A DNA stretch of 22,174 bases from Bacillota bacterium (lineage in GTDB: Bacteria > Bacillota_A > Clostridia > Lachnospirales > Lachnospiraceae): contig JAEZSL010000238.1 of assembly GCA_023443925.1 (NCBI GenBank), positions 1-22,174 on the forward strand, given 5' to 3'. The position numbers and the translations under genes were made by a program. Positions 1-6,924 of the stretch are shown piece after piece. Position 1 is the stretch's first letter. Each line of letters starts with the position of its first letter. Under the pieces are notes generated by a model, which made no database searches, had not been told where the DNA came from, and was given only the letters and a program-made list of their open reading frames with translations.

Positions 1-1
1 T

Positions 2-1093
2 TCCTATCCGGCGGATGAAAAGATCCCTGCCTTGCAGCTAAAAGAACTTGTGAAACCTGAACTTATCAATCAATACACAGAAAAATCTTATGATATTTTT
101 AAACAATTATATAATACCGGCAGTACCGGTATTTTCTCCATGGAACAAACCACAGAAAATACTCCTGTGTGTTATGACACAATATACCTGGACGCCACCG
201 ATGCCAACGAAAAAATATATTCCTGGAACGGCAGCAAGTGGACATCTGCAAAATCCGGCATCTCAAGGGAATATGTCCTAAGAGTGCTTACCTGGTCAGC
301 CGGAAAATGGAATAAAAAGCTTTACCGCTTTTCCGATGGTTCCGGGGGGAAAAATCCCTTAAAAACGAATAAGGCCTCGCATATCCAAAGGGATGAGGCA
401 GGTAATTGGTATATATCAATGAAAACTGGCGATAAATATTATATCGTCCAGTTAGATAAGACACTTAAAGTAAAATATAAAGTAAATGTCTCCGCCCTGA
501 CAGACAGCCGGTATTCTGATTTCTATCTGCTGTCAAGTGGTAAAGTTCTTCTGGAAACTTACGAATCTGCCGCAAACACTCCTGAAGAAGCAATGTACCG
601 CGAAAATTTAAGACTTTATAATAACCTACAGCAACTGGATCTGAAATCCGGCAAAATTACAAAAGAGTATGAAGACTATTATCCTTACGGCTATGTAAAA
701 ATGAAAGACGGTTTTATTTATATGAGGGATAAATCAAAAGAAAATATTATTATTATAAATTCCGACACCGGCGAAGCTGTAAACCGGATCCATCTGGCTG
801 ATTATGATTATCTGGTTAGTCTATATGATTATTCAGAAGAACTGGGCTCACAGTATGATTATGATTATGCCATCTCCGGTAACTATTTGTACCTGCTTAA
901 AAAATCCGGGATCTACAGAATCGACTTAACAAACGGTAAGTTCAGAAAAATCATGGATGACAGCTATATACCCTTTGGCATACAAGATATGAGATTTCTG
1001 GATTTTGAAGTGAAGAATTCTTCTACGTTGTATATTATGGCCGTAAACTTTGATGCAGAATGCGCTACCAACTTTTATATTTATACAAAATAA
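2..1093 (+). CDS. Beta-propeller-like protein of unknown function, 3' part only (start outside window)
   Basis: The reading frame is open from the first bases of the window, so the N-terminus is missing; the TTG at 32 is only the first in-window candidate start and has no ribosome binding site. About 360 residues are visible. They are rich in Tyr, Asp, Lys and Ser and contain repeated short strand-turn patterns such as YIVQLDKTLKVKYKV, LQQLDLKSGKITKEY, IIIINSDTGEAVNRI and GIYRIDLTNGKFRKI. These look like beta-propeller blades of the PQQ/WD40/DUF5050 type, often found in secreted or lipid-anchored proteins of Clostridia. No enzyme motif is recognisable, and any signal peptide or lipobox would lie outside the window. 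The frame ends with TAA, followed by a GC-rich hairpin at 1123-1142. The propeller reading is inference from the repeat pattern; the function is unknown. Confidence 0.6.
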   Translation, partial: SYPADEKIPALQLKELVKPELINQYTEKSYDIFKQLYNTGSTGIFSMEQTTENTPVCYDTIYLDATDANEKIYSWNGSKWTSAKSGISREYVLRVLTWSAGKWNKKLYRFSDGSGGKNPLKTNKASHIQRDEAGNWYISMKTGDKYYIVQLDKTLKVKYKVNVSALTDSRYSDFYLLSSGKVLLETYESAANTPEEAMYRENLRLYNNLQQLDLKSGKITKEYEDYYPYGYVKMKDGFIYMRDKSKENIIIINSDTGEAVNRIHLADYDYLVSLYDYSEELGSQYDYDYAISGNYLYLLKKSGIYRIDLTNGKFRKIMDDSYIPFGIQDMRFLDFEVKNSSTLYIMAVNFDAECATNFYIYTK

Positions 1094-1122
1094 TATGATT
1101 CAGTCAGGCCATTACATTAATG

Positions 1123-1142
1123 CCGGGAAATGTTCCTCCCGG
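1123..1142 (+). terminator. GC-rich hairpin after the propeller gene, possible terminator
   Basis: CCGGGA at 1123-1128 pairs with TCCCGG at 1137-1142 around an 8-base loop, 30 bases after the stop at 1093. An outer AGGCC/GGCCT pair (1106-1110 with 1154-1158) could extend the fold. There is no T-tract, so it may be a 3' stabilising hairpin rather than a classical rho-independent terminator. Confidence 0.35.
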
Positions 1143-1167
1143 TACGTATACCTGGCCTTGATACACT

Positions 1168-1252
1168 AGAGTCTGGCTTGCCAGACTCTAGTGTTGTTAC
1201 GCTGTCATGCCAGTGACAATCTTCCAACGGATATATCCTTTTGCTTATTCAT
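1168..1252. repeat. 85-bp dispersed structured repeat, copy 1
   Basis: This copy aligns without gaps to 14862-14946 (copy 2), with about 72 of 85 bases identical by eye. It starts with a near-perfect hairpin: 15-base arms, 1163-1177 with 1180-1194, around GAGTCTGGC/GCCAGACTC. A TGTCA...TGACA pair and a GGAT...ATCC pair follow. It contains no open reading frame. Two ungapped copies in unrelated spacers 13.7 kb apart point to a small mobile or structured repeat family. Confidence 0.7.
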
Positions 1253-1256
1253 ATTA

Positions 1257-1326
1257 AACTCCCATCTGTGCGCTTAGGCGCATGTAAAAATCAAGATGTT
1301 GAAAAAAGTATTTATTTTTCAACCTA
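1257..1326. repeat. 70-bp dispersed two-hairpin repeat, copy 1
   Basis: It matches 4387-4458 almost base for base: ACTCCCAT, then a GTGCGC-TTAG-GCGCA(C/T) hairpin, a constant AAATCAAGATGTTGAAAAA, and a GTTGAAAAA...TTTTTCAACCTA hairpin. This copy begins four bases after the end of the 85-bp repeat, so two repeat families lie back to back here. It is non-coding. Confidence 0.7.
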
Positions 1327-1412
1327 CACCTGCCCGGCAGGACTTTTTCGTTGTATTAGAAATCGAAGGAAATCCTATAAAATAGAAGAATCCCGTTTAT
1401 AAGATTTACCGC

Positions 1413-1452
1413 CTGCGGCGGGTTTTACAGTAAAACTTCCATACCGCCGCAG
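1413..1452. repeat. Nested inverted repeat (cruciform-like) downstream of the oxidoreductase
   Basis: CTGCGGCGG (1413-1421) is matched by CCGCCGCAG (1444-1452). Inside it lies a second palindrome, GTTTTAC-A-GTAAAAC (1422-1436). It sits 28 bases past the end of the minus-strand oxidoreductase gene and could act as a 3' terminator or stabiliser for it, although there is no clear T-run. The rest of the 1094-1479 spacer holds only the two repeats listed separately. Confidence 0.4.
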
Positions 1453-1479
1453 TGGTTACCTGCAGGAGACCTATATTAT

Positions 1480-2439
1480 TTATTCAGAAGATAACATTTC
1501 TTTCACTTTCGATGTTAACATTTCTTTCACTTTCAATGTTATTTCCATGGAAGTAACCGCATCGTCAATGCCAAGTCTTGTTGGAATATTCTTTTCACAG
1601 CATTCTATCACATGTTTTATCGCTTCTTCATAACAGTTTTTAACTTCCGGTTCTACTTCCTGCCGTCCCTGCTTCGTGTATACAATCAGTGATTTTTCCT
1701 CCCGGTCGGCATAACCGTTCTCGATAAATTCAACCGTTCCGTTTTCAAACATGGCTTCATAGGCAACCGTAAAAGGATGGTATTCCGGCATCATGGAAGA
1801 AGACTGGACTTCAACAATGACATCATCATAATTTAAAAGAGCGATGACATGGGATTCGCCTTCCCTGCCTTCTACGCCGGAGGTTGTGACTTTATTGGGA
1901 CTGCCAAGCAGCCAGGTGACAAAATCAAATTCATGAGTCATGAGATTTATCGTAATATTGTTTAACCCTAAATCCCCCCATAAATGAGGCGTCTTTCTCC
2001 TGATGTGCAGCGCTTTTAATTTTCCAAGAGCATTGTCCTGTATTATGTTATAAAGGTATTCATAAGACGGCTCACACCGGATAAATAGATTCACAAATGC
2101 CTTTTTATCATATTCTCCGGCAGCTTTTTGTATTGCAATTGCATCTTCAAGACTTAAGGCTGCCGGGGTTTCTATAAATACATTTTTTCCTGCTTTCATT
2201 GCAGCAACAGCATATTCCCTGTGCAAAGAACTTGGCAGGCATATATCAATTAATTCGACCTCCGGATTTGTTATGATATCCTGTATCTTAATTGTACCTT
2301 TTATTTGTAATTCACTCTCTATCTTTTTTAATTTCTCCTCTTTTCTCCCAAAAATACCAAGCACTTCGGCACCTGGCAGCTTGTTATAAATCTCAGCATG
2401 GTAAGCACCAAAGCCTGTACCTAAAATACCTATCTTCAT
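1480..2439 (-). CDS. Gfo/Idh/MocA family NAD(P)-dependent oxidoreductase
   Basis: The N-terminus MKIGILGTGFGAYHAEIY is a Rossmann fold with the GxGxxG-type dinucleotide loop. It is followed by a sugar-dehydrogenase pattern: DICLPSSLHREYAVAAMKAG, then KNVFIETPAALS in the position of the family's EKP motif (here ETP), and MTHEFDFVTWLLG in the HDxD-like catalytic helix. The 319-residue length is normal for soluble cytoplasmic family members that oxidise or reduce sugars or inositols; the substrate cannot be told. A longer frame starts at 2457, but the internal ATG at 2439 is preferred because GAAAGGAGA (2447-2455) lies seven bases before it. The C-terminus ends in an in-frame duplication, VKEMLTSKVKEMLSSE, from a 24-bp tandem repeat. 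The gene is divergent from the WYL regulator, which may control it. Confidence 0.85.
   Translation of the reverse strand: MKIGILGTGFGAYHAEIYNKLPGAEVLGIFGRKEEKLKKIESELQIKGTIKIQDIITNPEVELIDICLPSSLHREYAVAAMKAGKNVFIETPAALSLEDAIAIQKAAGEYDKKAFVNLFIRCEPSYEYLYNIIQDNALGKLKALHIRRKTPHLWGDLGLNNITINLMTHEFDFVTWLLGSPNKVTTSGVEGREGESHVIALLNYDDVIVEVQSSSMMPEYHPFTVAYEAMFENGTVEFIENGYADREEKSLIVYTKQGRQEVEPEVKNCYEEAIKHVIECCEKNIPTRLGIDDAVTSMEITLKVKEMLTSKVKEMLSSE
1493..1540. repeat. 24-bp tandem duplication inside the oxidoreductase 3' end
   Basis: Two consecutive 24-base units, 1493-1516 and 1517-1540, differ at one base (GATGTT versus AATGTT). They keep the frame and add eight residues, giving a repeated VKEML helix at the C-terminus of the encoded protein. 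Confidence 0.85.
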
Positions 2440-2490
2440 ATATGTATCTCCTTTCATCTTGTTTATATATAAAAGTATAACAGTGAATTG

Positions 2491-2519
2491 TTGACATCAG
2501 ATTGTCATAAATATATAAT
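2491..2519 (+). promoter_or_regulatory. Consensus sigma-A promoter for the WYL regulator with overlapping small palindrome
   Basis: TTGACA (2491-2496) and TATAAT (2514-2519) are separated by exactly 17 bases. TGACA (2492-2496) and TGTCA (2503-2507) form an inverted repeat over the -35 box, a plausible operator for autoregulation or for control of the divergent oxidoreductase. The oxidoreductase has a TATACT-like -10 (2479-2474, minus strand) but no recognisable -35, so it may need activation. Confidence 0.7.
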
Positions 2520-2559
2520 CATTTATATAAGTTTTAATTCCAGTCGACGAAGGAGGAAT

Positions 2560-2577
2560 ATGCAAGATCTTTTATGA
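2560..2577 (+). CDS. Five-codon leader frame coupled to the WYL regulator
   Basis: ATG at 2560 follows AGGAGG (2551-2556) with normal spacing, encodes MQDLL and stops at TGA 2575-2577. That stop overlaps the regulator start as ATGA. The regulator's own ATG has no other ribosome binding site at normal distance, so this mini-frame may deliver ribosomes by translational coupling. An alternative is that the regulator's start simply tolerates a long spacer. Confidence 0.4.
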   Translation: MQDLL

Positions 2578-3533
2578 GAGTACATCGCATGATATCCATT
2601 TTACTATTAATTGAATCAAAAGGAAGAATGAAAGCAAAGGAGCTGGCTTCTGAACTGGAAACCTCCGTCCGGACTATCTACAGAGACATTGATATCCTTT
2701 GTGAGGCCGGAATACCCCTAACTACGGATACCGGTCCGAATGGCGGTATCTACTTTGCAGAAGGTTACACCGTCGGAATAAAGAATCTGAATGGTGAAGA
2801 TATAATAAATCTGTATTTAAACGGCATGGGAATCAAAGCAGACCGGCAGAGTGACCTGTCCGTAAAAGTGAATACGGCATTTCTTAAGCTTCAAAAAAAC
2901 CTTTCCTCCGAACTTAATCAAGATATTGTTACATTACGGAACCGGTTTTATGTGGATGATATTCCGTGGTGGGGAGAAGAACATAAACTGAAAAATATGG
3001 ATTTACTCCTGCAGGCAGTCTGGCAGTCGCAAAAACTTAATATTACCTATCAGAAACATAACGGTGATACAACCCAAAGAACAGTCCGGCCCTACGGTAT
3101 TGTAGTAAACGAGCAAAAATGGTATATGATCGCTTACTGTGAACAGAGTAACGCCATGAGAACCTTTAAGTGCCAGCGGATAACTAAGTGCCAGTGTTTA
3201 TCGGAAAACTTTATCATCCCGGAAAGTTTTTCTATTGAAGCGTTCTGGAAGCAGAGCAAACAGCAATTCATTGGTGACTGCACACAAAGTGAACAGTATC
3301 CGGTAACCATACGATTGGACAAACGCTGGAGTCATATTTTAAAAGACTATGAAATATATCAGATAAAAGAAGAAAAAGATTATGTAGAGGCTAGCATCAA
3401 TATGTATCAATATGAAACCGCTACGGAAGATATTCTAAAAATCATCGGTTATGTTGAAGTTCTTGAGCCGGTAGAACTTAGAAAATACGTTGAAGAAATA
3501 CTGAGTCATATGGCAAAAAAATATGGAATTTAG
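2574..3533 (+). CDS. YafY-type HTH_11/WYL-domain transcriptional regulator
   Basis: The first 60 residues form a winged helix of the HTH_11/DeoR-like type: MKAKELASELETSVRTIYRD, then a wing at GIPLTTDTGPNGGIYF. Residues around 180-210 (EQKWYMIAYCEQSNAMRTFK) carry the WYL ligand-binding core, here as KWYMIAYC with the downstream R-F-K/R residues, and a WCX-like C-terminal domain follows. The 319-residue length fits single-component YafY/PafC-like regulators, which sense small molecules or oligonucleotides through the WYL domain. The strong AGGAGG at 2551-2556 lies too far (17 bases) from the ATG at 2574. It is correctly placed for an upstream ATG at 2560 that opens a five-codon frame, MQDLL, whose TGA overlaps the regulator's ATG. 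Translation is therefore probably coupled to this leader. The neighbouring divergent oxidoreductase is the likely target. Confidence 0.85.
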   Translation: MRVHRMISILLLIESKGRMKAKELASELETSVRTIYRDIDILCEAGIPLTTDTGPNGGIYFAEGYTVGIKNLNGEDIINLYLNGMGIKADRQSDLSVKVNTAFLKLQKNLSSELNQDIVTLRNRFYVDDIPWWGEEHKLKNMDLLLQAVWQSQKLNITYQKHNGDTTQRTVRPYGIVVNEQKWYMIAYCEQSNAMRTFKCQRITKCQCLSENFIIPESFSIEAFWKQSKQQFIGDCTQSEQYPVTIRLDKRWSHILKDYEIYQIKEEKDYVEASINMYQYETATEDILKIIGYVEVLEPVELRKYVEEILSHMAKKYGI

Positions 3534-4303
3534 AATGTAATTCCCGCATTTACAATATCGTTGAGTATCCTGCTAACTATCTGGCCGATCTGCTTATTCT
3601 TAAAATAGATCAGGGAAAGATTCTGTACTTTCTCGTATAACTTTATTCTGGTATCCGCACATAATGATAGGCACCGTAGTGGGTAAAATAACCTTTTAAA
3701 AAGGAGCAAATTCCTCATATAATATAAGTGACCAGCAGAATAAGTCCCATCTGTAAGCAAAACCAGCCTGTGGCAAAAATCATTGGCTTCTTCCGGCGGC
3801 AGAAGCCCCCAAAGTTGTTTCTCAACCTTTGCAGGATTATCTCCCTGCGTAAGCCCCAGCCGTCTGCAAATCCTTATACAATGCGTGTCGGTTACCACCG
3901 CCGGTTTATGAAAGGCATCTCCCATTACCAGATTGGCAGTTTTTCTGCCTACGCCCGGCAGCTTTAATAATTCTTCAAGGGTATCCGGTACTCTTCCCTC
4001 ATAATCTTCTTTTAATTTTACACACATGGCATGGATATCCGCTGCTTTTATTTTATACAAGCCACAGGGACGGATATATTCTCCGATTTCTTCCGGAGCG
4101 CCTGCTATGAAAGCTTCTACCGTCGGATATTTCTTAAATAACACCGGTGCGGCATTATTTAGCTGTGTACCGGTACAACGTGCGGAAAGTCTTGCGGTAA
4201 TCAGGCGTTGCAGCGGATCAGTATATTTGTGTGCATAAGATAAGTCTGGATATTGTTTTTTTAATATATTCACTGCCAGAACTGCCTGCTCTGTTTTCTT
4301 CAT
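3530..4303 (-). CDS. nth: Endonuclease III (Nth) fused in frame to an ABC-exporter-like fragment; Fe-S tail lost
   Basis: Residues 1-181 are a canonical endonuclease III base-excision-repair glycosylase/AP lyase. They contain the helix-hairpin-helix LPGVGRKTANLVMGD (115-129) with the catalytic Lys at 121, and VVTDTHCIRICRRLG with the catalytic Asp at 139. In normal Nth the sequence after FCHRLV continues as HGR..C and a C-x6-C-x2-C-x5-C 4Fe-4S loop. Here it switches at about residue 182 to unrelated sequence with no such cysteine pattern. Residues 219-250, including RIKLYEKVQNLSLIYFKNKQ and GQIVSRILNDI, match the transmembrane-domain pattern of ABC exporters (R..L...LQ.LSL.FF....G...SR..ND). 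The likely explanation is a deletion or recombination joining nth to a neighbouring transporter gene. Glycosylase activity may be reduced or lost. The stop overlaps the convergent WYL gene's end by four bases. The start has AGGAAAGAGG upstream. Confidence 0.8.
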   Translation of the reverse strand: MKKTEQAVLAVNILKKQYPDLSYAHKYTDPLQRLITARLSARCTGTQLNNAAPVLFKKYPTVEAFIAGAPEEIGEYIRPCGLYKIKAADIHAMCVKLKEDYEGRVPDTLEELLKLPGVGRKTANLVMGDAFHKPAVVTDTHCIRICRRLGLTQGDNPAKVEKQLWGLLPPEEANDFCHRLVLLTDGTYSAGHLYYMRNLLLFKRLFYPLRCLSLCADTRIKLYEKVQNLSLIYFKNKQIGQIVSRILNDIVNAGITF

Positions 4304-4318
4304 CTTAACCTCTTTCCT

Positions 4319-4345
4319 GAATATTTAATCTTCGATTAAATATTC
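4319..4345. repeat. Perfect 12-bp-arm palindrome just upstream of nth
   Basis: GAATATTTAATC (4319-4330) and GATTAAATATTC (4334-4345) are perfect inverted repeats around TTC, beginning 16 bases before the nth start codon on the minus strand. It would form a hairpin in the nth 5' leader or act as an operator. AT-rich palindromes of this sort can also be transposon scars. Confidence 0.55.
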
Positions 4346-4356
4346 GATAATCAGTA

Positions 4357-4458
4357 GTTGAAAAACATTCTTTTGATTTTCAACCTAACTCCCATATGTG
4401 CGCTTAGGCGCACGTATAAATCAAGATGTTGAAAAACTGTATTTTGTTTTTCAACCTA
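4357..4458. repeat. 70-bp dispersed two-hairpin repeat, copy 2 with extra half unit
   Basis: 4387-4458 repeats 1257-1326, including the GTGCGC-TTAG-GCGCAC hairpin and the GTTGAAAA...TTTTCAACCTA hairpin. An extra copy of the second hairpin at 4357-4387 precedes it with a 71-base period, so the array is about 1.4 units long. Non-coding. The remaining spacer to 4851 shows no further gene or clear signal. Confidence 0.7.
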
Positions 4459-4851
4459 ATCTCCTATTTGTATCTAATATTACAGGAATAGAGTGTTTAA
4501 GGTCAATTTTATGTTTAAATGAATATTCGCCTATATATAATACACGTAAAGACTTTACACCCGAATCATTACCGTAAAATATTGATTACTAATCGTTGCT
4601 TCTTACATAAAGTATATTTCATTTTAACTTTGTAAACAATACTTCTAACAAATTCAAATCAGCATGAAAAGTGCATAATTAAAGATAATTGCGAGACGAT
4701 ATCGTTTTGAAAACATCCATACTATTAGTACGAAATCATGGCTTCCGTTAATCTTCGAAACAGATTTGACTCTGAAATTGTATTAATTGCATGGTAAAAT
4801 AATACATTGGCGTATCGTAATTACCTAGAAAAAAATAAGTGAGGTATTCAG

Positions 4852-5031
4852 ATGAGTTATTCAGATTCTAATGTCAGTAACAAAAAAAGTGCAGGTAAGG
4901 GAAATGGCAATTCCGTTATCAACAATACGGAAAAGACACGCAATTATGTAAGCGGTGATTCCGCTGCCTCTTCCTCCAGCCACAAATTTGGCACAGATTC
5001 AAAGAAGCAGAGTAAGAAGGAAAATCAGTAA
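4852..5031 (+). CDS. Small hydrophilic Ser/Asn/Lys-rich protein, 59 residues, unknown function
   Basis: ATG at 4852 follows AAGTGAGGT (GAGG at 4841-4844) with seven bases of spacing, and the frame runs 59 codons to TAA at 5029-5031. The protein begins MSYSDSNVSNKKSAGKGNGN and ends KKQSKKENQ. It is basic and polar, with no hydrophobic segment and no Cys or Trp, and looks intrinsically disordered. Such composition is seen among small spore-associated proteins of Firmicutes, but I do not recognise a family. It is isolated between the nth spacer and the Hsp70 operon, transcribed opposite to both neighbours. A weak AACAAAA/TTTTGTT hairpin at 5060-5079 may terminate it. The good ribosome binding site and full open frame support it; conservation would be the deciding test. 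Confidence 0.55.
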   Translation: MSYSDSNVSNKKSAGKGNGNSVINNTEKTRNYVSGDSAASSSSHKFGTDSKKQSKKENQ

Positions 5032-5180
5032 AAAGTATATGAACTATTTGTAAGAATTTAACAAAAGTGTATTTTTGTTGAAAAGTATTAGTCTCCACAA
5101 GAATAGGCCGGGTATTAATTCAATACTAAAACATTATGGACAAGAGCCGAAAAATGGCCTTGCCCATACATAGCTTTATA

Positions 5181-6920
5181 TCAAAGAGAATCTTTATCGT
5201 CATACCAATTCATAGTAAATTTCCTTACAGGCAGCCTATCCTTTTTAATTTCCAGATAATCCAAATACTCTTTTATTTGCTGCTTTTCCGTTTGCTGCTT
5301 TAATATACTATTGCTCTTTATCGTTCTCTCAAAATGTTTCAGTATTTCTCCCAACTGCTCTCGATCCTGACCATTCACCTCTTCATATAACCTTCGGCCC
5401 CGTTCAAGCAATAAAAGAACTTCCGGTTCTTCTCCCGGCCTTTTTAAGTTCCTGAGATATTCCATTCTTCTTACTTTCTCTTCCTCTGTCATATCATTTC
5501 TTCCTTCCAGAACTAATTCGGTCTTCGTTCCGGTAGATTCTATCTCGATTTCAACGATAAGAATACCATTGATGTCATAAGCAAAAGTAACATTAACCGG
5601 TTCTTCTCCTTTTAGCTTTGAGGGTATTTTTACCGTGGTCTCCGCAAGCTTTAGATTCTCTTTTGCATATCTGGATTCTCCCTGGTAAATGTTAACACCA
5701 ATTTGGGTCTGATAATCTTTTACCGTATAAAACCGCTCGGTTCTAACACAGGGCAGAGGTGTATTCCTCTCAATGATGAACCCCATTAACGGATTATATT
5801 GCATGCTTTCATTATAGACATCCACTCCCAGGGAAAAAGGACAAATATCCATTATTACCATGTCCTTAATATCATGTTTTCTGGATTTGATACCGGAATA
5901 TACCCCAACCCCAAGAGCGATGGCTGTATCCGGTGACTCTGCCCGGATATGGCATTCCGGCAATAAGTACTGCACATACTGTTTTACTACGGGCATCTTA
6001 CTGCTGCCGCCTACCATGATTACTTCATCAATTTCTTCCAAGTCAACTCCGGAATCCATCAAAACTTTTCGTATCACCGTTTCTATCATAGCAAAAATGT
6101 CTGTGCAGACATGTACTAAGGTCTCCCTGTCTATCTTAAGCTCGTATGTATCTTTATTAATTAATACGCTTAATGTTGTTTCCGTATCTTCCGTGAGTCT
6201 CTGCTTTGCATTTTCGCTTTGAGCTAACAGCCGCCTTTTTTCCTTCTCCTTTAAATGATTGTAACTTAAACCATTTTTATAGCAAAAATATTCTGAGATG
6301 GCCTTATCAAAATCAGAGCCGCCCAACTGGTTATTTCCGCTGATGGCAAGAACATTCACCACATTCTCAAAGCACTCTACCAGGGAAACATCCAACGTAC
6401 CGCCTCCAAAATCAAATACCAGTATGGAACAATTTCTTTCCATCATCCCCATACGTGTCATAAGTGCTGCCGCCGACGGTTCATTAATTAAACGTTCCAC
6501 TTTAAAACCGGCCAGCTCTCCGGCGCGCTTTGTAGCAGAGCGCTGTTTATCGTCAAAATAGGCCGGAACACTGATGATAGCCTCCTCGATTGGTTCACCC
6601 AAATAACGTTCCGCATCCTCTTTTAACTTTCTCAAAACCAGCGTAGACAATTCTTCCGCCTGAAAACTTCTTTTTCCCAGTTGAAAAGTCCGATCAATTC
6701 CCATACTCCTCTTAAACTGAAAGGCCGTTAAATCCGGATAAGTTGCTAACCGCTCTTTTGCAACTGCTCCGACATATATATGCTCCCCGCTTTCGTCCAG
6801 GCTGACTACACTTGGTGTCAGCACCTCTCCAAATTCATTGGGTATTAAAATACTTTTGCCGTCTTTCCATACAGCGGCTAAACTATTTGTCGTGCCTAAA
6901 TCAATTCCCACCATTGCCAT
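5181..6920 (-). CDS. hscC: HscC-like Hsp70 family chaperone
   Basis: This is an Hsp70 ATP-driven chaperone. The phosphate-1 motif is GIDLGTTNS at residues 5-13, SVPAYFDDKQRSATKRAG follows, the phosphate-2 motif is VFDFGGGTLDVSL, and the adenosine motif is VGGSSKMP. A substrate-binding beta domain begins around DICPFSLGVDV, and a short helical tail ends at about residue 579. The length is below DnaK (about 610-640) and close to HscC. There is no GrpE or DnaJ gene beside it; instead a membrane-anchored J-domain gene lies immediately upstream, as in the E. coli HscC/DjlC arrangement. A GTG at 6935 would overlap the J gene, but the ATG at 6920 is preferred because GAGGA precedes it by eight bases. 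The gap to the upstream stop (6925) is four bases, so the pair is one operon and translation is likely coupled. Confidence 0.85.
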   Translation of the reverse strand: MAMVGIDLGTTNSLAAVWKDGKSILIPNEFGEVLTPSVVSLDESGEHIYVGAVAKERLATYPDLTAFQFKRSMGIDRTFQLGKRSFQAEELSTLVLRKLKEDAERYLGEPIEEAIISVPAYFDDKQRSATKRAGELAGFKVERLINEPSAAALMTRMGMMERNCSILVFDFGGGTLDVSLVECFENVVNVLAISGNNQLGGSDFDKAISEYFCYKNGLSYNHLKEKEKRRLLAQSENAKQRLTEDTETTLSVLINKDTYELKIDRETLVHVCTDIFAMIETVIRKVLMDSGVDLEEIDEVIMVGGSSKMPVVKQYVQYLLPECHIRAESPDTAIALGVGVYSGIKSRKHDIKDMVIMDICPFSLGVDVYNESMQYNPLMGFIIERNTPLPCVRTERFYTVKDYQTQIGVNIYQGESRYAKENLKLAETTVKIPSKLKGEEPVNVTFAYDINGILIVEIEIESTGTKTELVLEGRNDMTEEEKVRRMEYLRNLKRPGEEPEVLLLLERGRRLYEEVNGQDREQLGEILKHFERTIKSNSILKQQTEKQQIKEYLDYLEIKKDRLPVRKFTMNWYDDKDSL

Positions 6921-6924
6921 TGTT

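Noticed and set aside
4357..4458. CRISPR-like array because of the 71-base period
   Set aside because: Only about 1.4 units, the repeated part is longer than a CRISPR repeat, no unique spacers, and no cas genes.
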